From contig CM026426.1 in assembly GCA_014871385.1 (NCBI GenBank), forward strand, positions 57,762,089 through 57,826,088: a stretch of 64,000 bases of DNA. Reading direction: 5' to 3'. A program made the translations under genes and the position numbers. The DNA comes from Ceratodon purpureus. Taxonomy: Eukaryota > Streptophyta > Bryopsida > Pseudoditrichales > Ditrichaceae. Shown here piece after piece: positions 21,634-32,024 of the stretch (its first letter is position 1; each line of letters opens with the position of its first letter). The notes beneath the pieces were generated by a model, which was not told where the DNA came from, ran no database searches, and saw nothing but the letters and a program-made list of their open reading frames with translations.

Positions 21634-24309
21634 CAGTTTAAATCCAAAAAAGTGTGCATTTCTGGTCACCTTTGGCATTATACTAGGCCATGTGGTTTCC
21701 AAGGTAGGCAAGATGCGAGACCCTAAGAAGATTGAAGTTATTCAGGAGATGCCCCGACCACAGCACGGAGCCGACGTACAGGTTTTCAATGGATTTGCAC
21801 AGTTCAACAAAATTCACATTAAATTCTATGCTCACATTATGGAGCCCATAACTAAACTAATGCGAAAATCCGAAGAGTTTGTGTGGATGGACAAGTGTGA
21901 AGCTGCGTCGTTGGAGATCAAGGATAGATATACCAAGGCACCAATCCTGGTTGCCCCCCGCTGGGATTTGGAGTTTCATGTCCACACAGATGCCTCTGAC
22001 ATAGCCGTCGGGGCTATGCTGGCTCAAAACCAGACAGTGAAGTGTGACCAGCCGATCTCCTATGCTTCTAGATTGCTTAATTCTGCTGAAAAGAATTATA
22101 CCACAACAGAAAAGGAAGCCCTGGCTATGGTTTATGCTCTTACAAAATATCGTCATTATCTTTTGGGAAACAAGGTGGTTTTTTATGTGGATCATATGGC
22201 TCTGGTGTATTTGGTTAATAAACCTCAAGTGTCAGGGCGGATTGCCCGATGGCTTTTGCTTTTTCAGGAGAATGATTTCACAGTGGTGTACAAGCCCGGC
22301 AGGACGCATGGCGCAGCCGACTTACTCAGCCGACTTCCTAACGGCGAGCCGCCTACTGGAGTCCCTGACCAGCTTCCTGACGCCGGCTTATTCTACGTAT
22401 CCCCTGAGTGGTTGCAAGACATCCGAGATTACTTGCATACTGGAGAGCCGCCTGCCACTATGCCTAAGGATGACAAACGGAAGTTACTGTTACGGGCCCT
22501 CCCTTATACTTTACTGGATGGAATGTTATATAAGAAGGGGCAGGATTTGGTACTAAGACAGGTTTTAGACCCTGTCCAGGCCGACACAGTTATGAGGGAG
22601 ATGCACGATGGCTGCGCAGGTGGCCACTTCTCCCAGGATATCACATCCAGAAAGATTCTGGATGCTGGGTACTGGTGGCCGACCCTCCATAAGGATGTTT
22701 CGGAGTATTGCAGGGCCTGTGATAAGTGCCAACGGGTCGGAGGATTGGCCAACACAGGACTCGCCCAGTTAGTCACCAGCCTACCTGCACAGCCGTTCAT
22801 GAAGTGGGGCTTGGATTTTGTGGGGCTATCAAGCCAGCAGCAGCCAGGACAGGTAACAGGTACATTCTGGTTGCAACCGACTATGCGACTAAGTGGGTGG
22901 AGGCTAAGGCACTGCGTACGAATACGGCGGCTGTCACTGCCAAGTTTCTGTATGAGAATATACTGACCCGTTATGGCTGTCCTCTAACTCTGGTCAGTGA
23001 CCAGGGCACTCACTTCATCAACGAAGCCATCGAGTACCTGGTATAGCATTTCCTCCTGCAACATCGGACATCCACAACTTACTAACCACAGGGCAATGGA
23101 CAAGCAGAATCGACCAACAAGGTTCTAGGGCGGATACTTACCAAACTTGTAAGTGACAACAGAACCGATTGGGATGAGCATTTACCAACTGCCCTATTCT
23201 CTTACAGGAATGCCTTTAAGGTTAGCACTAGGTATACCCCTTTTCAGCTGGTCTACGGGCTACATCCACTTATGCCTACGGAGTACACTGTCCCTACCCG
23301 CAGAACCAAGGGCGAGCTTGACTTTACTCAAACTCGAGTCTTACAAGCCCGCACAGCCGACCTAGAGCAGCTCGACAGCCACCGATTGGCTGCACAGGCA
23401 AAGTCAGGCAGTCGGCAGTGGGATCGATCCCTGTGGAGCCAACAGCATTACCGACAGAAGGATTTTCAAGTGGGAGACCATGTCTTATGGTACCCCAAGG
23501 GTGAAAAGGAGCACGCTGGAAAGTTTAAGAGTAGGTGGTTTGGGCCTTATCGGGTTCAGTACCGACTTCCCAATAATACTGCCTTATTGGTAACTAAGGA
23601 GCATTTTGAGCCCAACCCAATTATCGTGAACATCAACAAGCTGAAACCATATCGCTTCTACTCGGAGGATCAGCTAGTCACTGTGGGTCCTAAACAGCTG
23701 CCACGTGGCTCTTCCACAAACCCTAATGAGCCACTACTTAAACCGGTCTCCTCCGCCGAACAGCCTTTAAGTGGAGATACATTACCCGGCGACGTGAACT
23801 CCTCCAGCGCAGTTACGTCTTCGGCAGTGATGGCGGATTCAGGACTACCATCCAGCCCAGTTCGTAGCTCAGTCTCCTGCCAACCTCCCGCAGCACCGGA
23901 CCATAATGGCGCCCCGAAACCCTTCCAACTCACCTCGGTGGTAGGGTGTTTCTCGGTGGAGCCCCTTTTGGACTGCCCCGACCTCTTCCCTTCTTCACAT
24001 CCACAGCCGGACACTCTCTTTGGCTCCATTCCGCCTCTTCGCCCCGCTATTCACTCCTCTCAGTCATTCCTCCCGCCCTTTCCTCCTCTCGTTTCTCCAT
24101 CCTCCTACCCACCTGATGCTCTCCTTCCCCCCCGTTTCCCTTCTTCTGCTCGTGCTGAGCCCATCTCTCCCCACTGCTCACCTTCCCTCTACCCCCCTCA
24201 CACCATCGTCTTCCCTCACGACTTGGAGCTCCTCTCGGCTGCTGCTACCTTCTCGGGTACTGCGCCATCTCCTTTGCTCCGGCCAGTTTCCCCGGGTTGC
24301 CCACAGTAG
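21634..24309 (+). pseudogene. pol: RT C-terminus, RNase H and integrase of outer Gypsy, running into a Ser/Pro-rich tail
   Basis: The frame resumes at the RT thumb (NPKKCAF, then ILGHVVS). RNase H follows at about 21,960-22,330 (HTDASDIAVGAML, TTTEKEALAMV, RTHGAADLLSR). The integrase HHCC zinc region is at about 22,600-22,740, and the core has [16 protein letters not shown] and GNGQAES as D, D, E. A one-base deletion near 22,825 shifts the frame inside the core. TAG 23044 and TAA 23083 also interrupt it. The C-terminus has the GPY module (WFGPYRVQYRLP, 23,540-23,590). With no stop after integrase, the frame runs into a Ser/Pro-rich stretch up to TAG 24307, so the accessory region is read in frame with integrase. 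Confidence 0.92.
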
Positions 24310-26220
24310 TTGACATCTTCAGTCGCAGCGGTGCCGACATCCTCAAGGGGCGCTTCTTCCTCTTCTCTCCGCGCTCGTGGTCACAGCTGCGAGCTCCTTC
24401 CAGGTTCTACTGTCTCGGTTGTATCATCGTCTCGCTGCCCCGTCTTGTCTGCAGCACTAGGTCTGTCACCTCTGTCTAGGGTTCCGGTCAGCAATTGCGT
24501 TGTTCCACTTCCGCTACCCTTACATGTCAAGACCGAGCCACTTTCGAGCTCCCTCCGTGGCCCTTCTCAATTTCTGTCTGCACATTCTTGGTCTTCTGAT
24601 CCTGAAGTATTTTCACACGAACTCCTAAACCCTAGGTTTCAGTCACCGTCGGCTCAGTTGCTCTCCCCATCCCCCATTGCCGATTCTCCAGTGTTAGTTG
24701 CAGCTAGTCCTCTCTGTACCACTAATCGTTTTCACCCTCCTGAACCCTCTGAGTGTTATTCTCATAGTAGTAGTGATTCAGACACATTAGATTTTCCTGT
24801 ATACTGTTCCCAGCGCTCGGTACCGTGTGTTGACAGGGCCGACTTCATCATCGCCAACCCCGCCCACGCTCTCCACCGGCAGTCACGTCTAGGCAGGCGC
24901 AGAAGACGGGGGCAATTCGGTACCCTAGAGCAGTACTTCGGCCGTGGAGTTCTTCATCCGGCCAATTGTCAGGAGATCATGGAGGTCGGCGGTCCCAGCC
25001 AACCACCACCTGCGCCAACAGCCCCTGCCCTTAGCGACAACGATGAGCCGACTGCTCCGGTCACCACTCCAGCCCCAGTACCTGCGACTGCACCACCACC
25101 TCCAGGGATTACTCCGCCGACAGGAGCTACTACTCCGTCTTCCGAGACTCAGCGTCGTGGGGCGAAACGCAAGCTCACACCGATCGATGGACGCGCCCCC
25201 AAACGGATTTGTGTTTCCAAGCAAGCACGTCGACGTTGGGAGGTTCAGTTCGAGCCCTTCACTTGTTGGACTGCGTGGACAGCTATGTCCGATGATGACT
25301 GGGCTGCCCAGACCAGCCTCAAAGTTTTCTACAACTTCAACTGGCCTGAACCACGTACGGAGCTGATATTGGACTTCGTCGAAGGATTTGAGTATGTGTA
25401 GCCACCTCCTGGTAAACGCCGACCTGCTGCCGAGCTCGGAGGGCCTATACGGTCTATGGTTAGGGGCAAACCGGTCGAGATCGCAGCATTTGTCATCCGG
25501 GCTGCCCTAGGGTTTGAAGCCGGCACCGACTTGGCGGGCCGCAAGCCAGTCCATGGGTTCCATCGCCGATACTCCATGTACGGCCTCAGCGCAGCCGACC
25601 ACAAACATGACGGTAACCGAGTCACTGCCCTTCTTCCTGATTACCAAGTTCGAGTTCAGGCCCTCGGTGACGCCATCGGTTTTAAGGGGCGCCATATTTT
25701 CGTGAGCAACGACACTTTGGAGCACCTCTTTGCAGCAGAAGAGGCGGGCGCTCACGATCAAACCTTCGATTGGTCCCACTTCGTGCTGACTAACCTTCGC
25801 CGCCACCTTGTCTACATACATTCTCAAGCCCCGGGCGTACGGCGCCTGCGAGGAGCGTCTGTGATGGACGCCATATTGTCGACCTGGTTTCCCGAGCGTG
25901 AGGACATCACCGCCCCCCTTCCCGTCTTTTCGAGCATGGACACCCTAGATGGTAGCCACGAAGGTGCTCCAAACAGCGACCCTCGGCCACCGCACCCCAG
26001 TAGCTCGATTTTGCGTGACCAAACGAGCGGAGCCCACCTGCCGACCACTATTCTCAAGCCTCGGCGGTTCCAACAGCAGCCACCACCCCCACCTCCAAAT
26101 CTCAGGAGGGGTCTTCTGACGTTGGTCAGCCGTCTCGCCGCCTCCTACGAGCCCACAGCCGCCCCCAACCGGCAGATCCCACTTCGCCCCTGGACGGACC
26201 TCTTCACACCACCCCCCTGA
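24310..26220 (+). pseudogene. Accessory region in frame with integrase, outer Gypsy
   Basis: It continues the integrase frame, broken only by TAG at 24307 and 25399, and ends at TGA 26218-26220. A Ser/Pro-rich linker leads to a globular region (about 25,250-25,900) with LILDFVEGFEY, MVRGKPVEIAAFVIRAALG and FDWSHFVLTNLRRHLVYI. That order (an 'RGKPV' segment, then 'DW..FV..NL') resembles the putative plant transposon protein module seen in accessory ORFs of plant Gypsy elements. The family match is inference. A Pro-rich tail follows. Role unknown. Possible roles are chromatin targeting, anti-silencing or an envelope-like position effect; there is no signal peptide or membrane segment to support an envelope. 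Confidence 0.6.
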
Positions 26221-27389
26221 TGGCTACGGCATCTCCCTCTTGTCGGTACCCCCTTCGGTCCCGTACCCCTGTTCCTGTAGTTCCTGTTCTTTCCTCTGAT
26301 TCTGAGCTCTTCATGGTCAATCAAACTACAGCACCCTCGCGAGTACCCCTTGCGCGTGTTTGCACCTCTTCCAATGAGTCACTGATGATGGATCAGCAAC
26401 CACCCACATCCTCGACGCCATCCAACAACTCGGCCCCGCCCTCAACACTGCCGACTACACCCCGATTTCAACCTGAGGATACGGCGGCTCTCCACGACAC
26501 ACGCGGAGCAATCATCCTCTGGCGACCGCCCTTCGATTGGAGTCACCTTCTCCACACCACAGCAGCACCGACAGAGCCGACTGCAACCGCGGCAGGACCG
26601 GCCACCAACTCCAGAACAGGACAGTCGCAGCCTCTCCCAACGGGCACCGCCAACCACGCCACTGTTGGCCCCTCTCCATCGAATCATCTTCCCCGGCAAC
26701 AGTCAGGGGCGTCATCTGGTGACCCTCCTGAAGATTCGTTTGGCAACCTACCAATCGGAGCCACCACCACATCAGATTTTCAGCTCCTACTGAACAACCT
26801 GAACGCCCTAGCAACTGTCCTTGTCAGGACACGAGCAGCGGCTCGTCAGTTAGAGGCTACGCGCCTCTCTAGTGCTACCCGAGTGACTACCCTCGAGTCT
26901 CGTATTACCGACCTCACTGGGCAGGTCGACCTCCTTACACATCGACTCCAGGTTTCCGAAGCCGCGCATGAGGCCGCGCTTTTAGAGAACACAAATTTGC
27001 GCACCTCAGTCACCGACTTACAGGGACAGTTAGATACTGCCGCGGCCAATCACAGCCGACCTGAGCCGAGCCTTCAACGTCTCAAGCTTGAGCATCAGCT
27101 CAGCACTCGTCTTCGTCAGGCCGATCTCTTGGTACTCGACAACCAGCGGCTCACTCTCCAGTTAGCAAGCCTTACTCTCCCTTCCAGAGAACTAAGTCGA
27201 GCAGTCAGGGACTATGTCACCACCAAGCAACAGGACCTTCAAGCTGCCCTCACAGCCCACTGCGAGGATTTTGCACGACAGCACAGGTGGCTCCGCCGGT
27301 TCGAAGAACGCGATCCCACGTTCGAACCATGGTTAGAAGATGAGGAGACTTTCGGAGCAGAGCCGACTTCGCCACACCAGCCAACCTGA
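26220..27389 (+). CDS. Coiled-coil accessory ORF, 3' end of outer Gypsy (389 aa)
   Basis: The ATG overlaps the last base of the upstream TGA (TGATG), an arrangement that permits termination-reinitiation. The first 180 residues are Ser/Thr/Pro-rich and disordered in composition. Residues about 190-340 form a long coiled coil (ATRVTTLESRITDLTGQVDL, then a Leu/Gln heptad pattern). The tail is acidic (EPWLEDEETFGAE). The frame has no internal stop, unlike most of this element. It ends about 190 bp before the 3' LTR. A related fragment sits at 36.1-36.8 kb before another LTR. Confidence 0.65.
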   Translation: MATASPSCRYPLRSRTPVPVVPVLSSDSELFMVNQTTAPSRVPLARVCTSSNESLMMDQQPPTSSTPSNNSAPPSTLPTTPRFQPEDTAALHDTRGAIILWRPPFDWSHLLHTTAAPTEPTATAAGPATNSRTGQSQPLPTGTANHATVGPSPSNHLPRQQSGASSGDPPEDSFGNLPIGATTTSDFQLLLNNLNALATVLVRTRAAARQLEATRLSSATRVTTLESRITDLTGQVDLLTHRLQVSEAAHEAALLENTNLRTSVTDLQGQLDTAAANHSRPEPSLQRLKLEHQLSTRLRQADLLVLDNQRLTLQLASLTLPSRELSRAVRDYVTTKQQDLQAALTAHCEDFARQHRWLRRFEERDPTFEPWLEDEETFGAEPTSPHQPT

Positions 27390-27565
27390 AGACCGCACCG
27401 ACCTTCGTGCACTACGGCGTATCTGACACGGCTTAGTGGTTATTAGATAGCAGTTGTCTTTGTTTTCTGCTTTCTTTTTACCTCCCTTTTTAATTTTTCC
27501 TTCTCCTTCGCCATGTTTCCGGCCATCTTCTCTTCTTGCCCTACCGTTCTGAGGACAGAACTACC

Positions 27566-27580
27566 GGAAAAAGGGGATAA
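27566..27580 (+). other. Polypurine tract, outer Gypsy
   Basis: GGAAAAAGGGGATAA lies directly before the 3' LTR start TGTTAA. The element fragment at 36.9 kb has the same GGGGATAA-TGTTAA junction. Confidence 0.88.
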
Positions 27581-28003
27581 TGTTAATCGGAGATTTCTCC
27601 ATCTCCCCTTTTCTAAGTTCCATTAGCCTGTTTTCAGTTTTCCATCCCTGTCCCCGACAGTCATCCAGTCGGCTGGATGAACTCTGTCAGAGCCGACTGG
27701 ATGAACTCTGTCGGAGCCGCCTGGATGAATTCTGCTAGACTCTTAAGGCAGATTTTAGGGTTTTTGAGATCATTCCTCACTAGTGTACTCAGAGTTAGGA
27801 GAGATTGAGGAGACTTTATGAGCTACTGTACCATGATTTTGGGGCAGATTTGACCCTCTTTATACAGTTTTGACTCATTTTTCCACTTCTTTTTAGTGTT
27901 TCCAGCATTGTATGAGTGTTTCAGCACCATTGCTAGTTGGGTTTTTGTAGGGTTTTGATGGGTTGTGAAGGTTAGGGTTTTATAAGAAATCCTCCCTTTA
28001 CCA
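27581..28003 (+). repeat. 3' LTR of outer Gypsy
   Basis: The 423-bp partner of 5938-6360, with the same termini and about six differences. Confidence 0.95.
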
Positions 28004-28008
28004 GCAAG
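28004..28008. repeat. Target-site duplication, right (GCAAG), outer Gypsy
   Basis: It matches 5933-5937. Element A coding resumes in phase across the empty site. Confidence 0.93.
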
Positions 28009-28788
28009 CCTTTGAAGAGGTTCTACCATATTTCAGCGGTTTGGTGTTGATAGCAAAACAACGACTCCAGTTCAGAGGAAAGATAGAAACGTGGGGAAGA
28101 AGATTTTTTGGAGGTCTTTGGAGAGGAGGATGTTTCCCACTACATGATGAGTTCTATATACGGTGTTTGAGATTAATAAGGGTATGATGGCTGACCTTAC
28201 TTTCTTCAATTCTCAATTCGGGACTATTCTTGGAGTAGCTGTTGACAGCATGTACTTGTCAGGCATGGCAGTTGGTTTGTGGACGAATACAGTAGTTTAG
28301 CCGTATGGAGTTGCCAGGGTATGGAGAAATCCCGTCATCAAGCGAAGGCAACGAATCAAGCGCATACAGCTCATGGTGGTGGCAAAGAGCGCATCAGTGT
28401 TATTTTGCAACAATTCTAGTATTGGTACCGAAATATACAGCACCGGTATAAGAAGAAATTAGAGTGCACCAGGGTTCTCAATACCCCGGTTGATGAGGCA
28501 AGATTGGAGGCTACGCGTAGAAGGCGAGAACAGTGGCATGGATCAAATGCTGCCAGCGCTTTGGAGAATTGGCGGTCAAGGCGACGGCGTGTTGGCAGAA
28601 CTTAGATGTGTGATAACACCGTTGGAGGTGGCAGAGCCAACAATGCTCAAGGTGTTGGTTTTGCCAACGAAGATGACCCTGGTGAGGATGGCAACAATGT
28701 GGATCCTGAGGAAGGTCGCAACTCCACTGACGGTGACGATGCTGGCAAGAATGTGGACAGCGATGACGCTGACAATGACCCTGTGTGA
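28009..28788 (+). pseudogene. Element A transposase-like gene, 3' part
   Basis: It continues the frame interrupted at 5937 (reading AFEEVLPYFSG just after the junction). A frame change lies near 28,110, before EEDVSHYMMSSIYG. A probable intron runs from about 28,157 to a GACAG acceptor at 28,248. The following exon reads LAVWSCQGMEKSRHQAK and AHTAHGGGKERI, then a basic stretch (RRRREQWHGSN, RRRRVGRT). TAG codons interrupt at 28417 and 28603. The acidic C-terminus (Asp/Asn/Glu-rich, ending DNDPV) stops at 28,788. The conserved-looking S-C-Q-G-M-E-K-S-H segment could supply a catalytic Glu; this is inference. Confidence 0.5.
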
Positions 28789-29500
28789 ATTGAGTACAAT
28801 GCGTTCTAAACTCATTGGATGGACATCTAGAATGTGGCAAGTTTTTTTTTTTTTTTAATAATTTTTTAAATTGGAGTAGATACTGGTTCTTCTTCGAACA
28901 TGTTTTCTGGTTTCATTCTAGAATAGCCATTTACGGATAGATTTATCAAAGATTTCGGTTTTTTTCCACGAATCGTTACTTCAATGGCTTATGCCTTGCT
29001 ATGTCAATCTCAATAATTATTAAAGAGGCACACATTGAGAAGGTAGTAACTCCACTGACGGAGAGGTCGCTGGCAGCAATGAGGACAGTGACGATGCGAG
29101 CAGTGGCCGTCTGTGATTTGAGAGCTCTGTGTCTTAGTAATTAATTTGTAGCTATGTAGAATGTGGCTGCCAGCAATGTTTTTTTTTTAAAATTGGGTTA
29201 GACCATGGTTCTCCCTTAAACTTGTTTTGTGGATAACTCACGATAGTGCCTACTCCATGCAATTAGTAATCTCCTTAATTAATGGGTCTTTGTAATCATA
29301 TGTACCAGTCACGCTAAAATGAAGATTTTAAGTTCTAAGATGATTTTCTACGTACCCACATCAAATGGGGATGTGTGGTTTAGGGCCATGGCAATGATTT
29401 GCATGGAGTGGCAATTAAGGGGGATATGAGAGCTTCCCACCAACTCCGTAACCTCCCTTCATTAAACTCTATTTGAGACTCTCAGCCCCCCTTAACCAAG
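28789..29500 (+). repeat. Partial duplication of the element A 3' end, otherwise no gene
   Basis: 29,041-29,230 repeats, with divergence, the order found at 28,711-28,920: GTAACTCCACTGACGG, an Asp-rich stretch, a stop, TAGAATGTGGC, a T-run and a TGGTTCT tail. It looks like a diverged direct duplication of the gene end. The remainder to 29,500 shows nothing I can support. Confidence 0.55.
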
Positions 29501-29506
29501 GACGCA

Positions 29507-29595
29507 CATGTGGTTGACTCCAGCACGGGTTCTCCTCTCATTTGTTCTCTTCTTCCCATAAGCCGCATGTGGTTGACTCCAGCACAAGTCCGCGC
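29507..29595 (+). repeat. 20-bp direct repeat, two copies
   Basis: CATGTGGTTGACTCCAGCAC occurs at 29,507-29,526 and 29,576-29,595. It may be a small duplication or an insertion-excision footprint. Confidence 0.8.
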
Positions 29596-29869
29596 CTACA
29601 GACTGTCGAGGCCGCTCCCCTTGCTTCCAGCAAGCGCGCGGGCTTTTCTTGGTTTTTCAATTGGTGTTGTGGGTGCCGAGGAGAGACCGTGGAGGAGAAG
29701 GAGGCCGTCTTCGTGCCGTTGATGATCGAGAGCACGTGACGAAGAGCAGCAGCCGAGGAGTCCATGAAGTCGGAGGAGCCGTTGCGGAGTGCAGCTCGAA
29801 GGAGCTGCAGCGTGAGGCGCCGGCCGTGGAGGAGGGGGTAGTCGACCTCAGGTGCAAGGGAGCTGCGAG

Positions 29870-30262
29870 TGAGTTGCAAGGAGCTAAGGAGGGAGCTGCA
29901 TTGCATGAAGCTCACGCGCAAGGGCAAGGGCGGAGGCGCAAAGGGCTGCGAGAAGCTGCGAGGAGCTGGAGAGGCGCAAGGGGCTACGAGGAGGCGCAAG
30001 GGGCTGCGGAGGCAAGCTTTGGAGGCGAGCTGCGGAGGCTCAAGGGGCTACGGAGGCAAGCTGCAGAGGCAAGCTGCGGAGGTGCAAGGGACGAGCTGCG
30101 GAGGCGCAAGGGACGAGTTGCGGAGGCGCAAGAGGCGAGTCGCGGAGGCCGCGAGGGGCAAGCTACGGAGGCCGTCAGGGGCGAGTTGCGGAGGCGAGCT
30201 ACGGAGGCGCAAGGGACAACCTGCGAGGCACGAGGGGCGAGCTGCCGAGGCGCAACAACAAA
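29870..30262 (+). repeat. Degenerate 21-22 bp GC-rich minisatellite
   Basis: Repeats of GAGCTGCGGAGGCGCAAGGG with drift run for about 390 bp. The plus frames are Arg/Gly/Ala/Glu-rich. A good splice donor (CTAG|GTAAGT) follows at about 30,282, so the array may lie in the 5' exon of the gene that starts near 30.5 kb. Confidence 0.8.
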
Positions 30263-30488
30263 TCTGCTTTGGACTTCAGCTAGGTAAGTTGCTGGTTTTC
30301 TGCTCTCTCCTCTTCGCGTTGTTTTTTTCAATTAGCTGTTGGAGTGAATCGGCCATGGTGTATTCGGTGTGACAAGGGTTCAGCCATGGCCGCCACAATC
30401 CTTAGTTCTACAAGATTTTTGGAGAAAAAATTTAACTAATCTAATCCGCAAGAATAATACCGAGTCCATTTCTCTCCTTTCAGCTGCC

Positions 30489-32024
30489 ATGCGCGATCCC
30501 CCTATCGTAAAACGTGTTGTTTTTGCACTACCAACGCCACGGATGTCAAGCCGTAGGAAGGGAAAGGCCGCGGCTTCTTGGGAGGAGGATCGCACTGAGA
30601 AGAAGGAGGTCGTGGTGAAGAAGGAGGTCGTCGAGGTTACTGAGAGCAAGGAGGAGGACACCAATGTTGAGACGTCATGGGATGATGCGTTCGATTTGGA
30701 GGGCTTATCCCCTGCACTTCATGGACACCTCCACCACCTCGCCCCATTTCTGCTGGGAAGGAAGGCTGCGGATTACGATGAGGACTTCTTCTACCGCACC
30801 TTGCAGCTCTCCAATAAGGGGTTCAAGTTCAGTGACCTTAGCGGCGACAAGCATTGCAGGAAGGCCGACTTCATCGACAGATGGCTAGAGCGTTCCTCTG
30901 GGCGGAACTACGTTGCTGACTGTGAGGATCAGGAGGCCCAGAGGAATTACTTGGAGATGTCCTAGAAGACCTATGGAGGTGACCTTGACAATTGGGCATT
31001 CTGGACCTCCTTCTTTCGGGCTTGCCATCTCTTCTTTGAAGAGGGCGAGGATGTCAACTTCGCCCAGAAGGCGGAGGCCCTTCAGAAGGCGCGTGAGAAG
31101 CTGCCAGGGCATAATCCGCAGAAGTTGACACCCCCGGCCTTGAGGGAGCAGTTTGAAGCCATCATCGACTTCCTTGCTAGCCACATCCCCGGTGCTGGTA
31201 GCAAGGGCAAGGGCGGAGGGGCAGAGGCGAGCTGCGGAGCCAAGGCAGTTGGAGCCACCTCCAAGGCCTTCACGGCCGCGGAGGCGAAGAAGGTCAGAGG
31301 GCCTAGATCCCTGCCCGCTCCTGCCAAGGCCGTGGCTGAGAAGAAGGCCGCGAAGATCCGAGCTGCCGTTGCCATCAAGGTGCAGCCCTTGGTGGCAACG
31401 GATCCGAAGCAGGTCCTGGAGCATGAGCGCCTCAAGAAGAAGTCATTGGAGGCAGCACTTGTAAAGGTGAAGGCGAGCCGGGACCGCGTGAAAGTCGACC
31501 TTGTAACCCAGCGGGACTACATCAAGGCCAAGGAGGCCAAGGAGTCCAAGCTCTAGGACGACATCTTCTCCGCCCGCGAGGCCGCCAGGAAGGCCGCGGT
31601 TGATGGCAACGATCAAGAGAAGAGGCGCTTTGATGAGGCGGCCCGCTTAGGCCAAGACAAGCTGGGGCTTGCAAGCAAGGCACTCCTTGAGGCCTTGGGC
31701 TGCATTGATAGGGTCTACAAGAAGTTGGAGGAGATGGAAGCCGATGAGCAGAGACGGCATCTTGAGGTCTCCGCGCTGACAGCGCAGATCTCGGCCTTGG
31801 AGCTGGCATCAGCTTTCTTGCGGCCGAAGAAGGTGTTGGCTTGTTACCCTCGGGAGTTCCAGGTGTTGCCAATAGCCCTGAACGACCCATGCCCCTTCTG
31901 CGAGCGTTACTTCGTTGACACCTGCTGCGTACCTTTAATCTGCGGCTGCTTGGCACATCCCCATTGTATGTTTAGGCAGTCATCTCCCAAGACGCTCGAT
32001 GCCGTCGATGCGAGCGGGGTATGA
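30489..32024 (+). pseudogene. Coiled-coil protein with C-terminal Cys/His module (two internal TAG codons)
   Basis: ATG 30489 opens a frame to TGA 32022-32024, interrupted only by TAG at 30963 and 31554. Lys/Glu-rich N-terminus, then a globular region (LHHLAPFLLGRKAADYDEDF, FIDRWLERSSGRNY, WAFWTSFFRAC), an Ala/Lys linker, a long coiled coil (about 31,390-31,810) and a zinc-type module CPFCERYF...PLICGCLAHPHC near 31,890-31,965. Coding seems to continue in the next frame from an ATG overlapping the stop (ATGA at 32021), where GRWLGQWGFD occurs. The gene at 55.2 kb has the same order: coiled coil, Cys/His module, then W...S.GF. I read both as one accessory family. Function unknown; the zinc module could bind protein, ubiquitin machinery or DNA. 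Confidence 0.55.

Larger units (their letters stand above)
5938..28003 (+). mobile_element. Outer Ty3/Gypsy LTR retrotransposon, interrupted by a nested element
   Basis: Two 423-bp LTRs (TGTTAA...TTTACCA) at 5938-6360 and 27581-28003 flank a primer-binding site, a gag-protease frame, RT, RNase H, integrase and a long 3' accessory region ending at a polypurine tract. RT, RNase H, integrase is the Gypsy order. The integrase carries a GPY-type C-terminus. Without the 9.6-kb nested insertion the element is about 12.4 kb. By eye I count about six LTR differences in 423 bp (roughly 1.4%), so it is older than the inner element. The frames carry several premature stops and one frameshift, so this copy is not autonomous. 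The heptamer AGCCGAC is repeated dozens of times through LTR and coding sequence. Confidence 0.95.

Noticed and set aside
24310..27389. Envelope-like gene in the outer Gypsy
   Set aside because: The position is right, but no signal peptide, transmembrane segment or fusion-peptide-like region is visible; the products are Pro/Ser-rich and coiled coil.
28840..28856. Poly-T run as the tail of a LINE or SINE
   Set aside because: A similar T-run occurs in the duplicated element A end at 29,180, with no reverse transcriptase or pol III boxes nearby.
7436..31556. Alternative genetic code with TAG as Gln
   Set aside because: The TAG bias is real, but several sites are better explained by Trp to TAG, and CHG deamination in plant transposons covers both. 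Kept as a testable alternative only.
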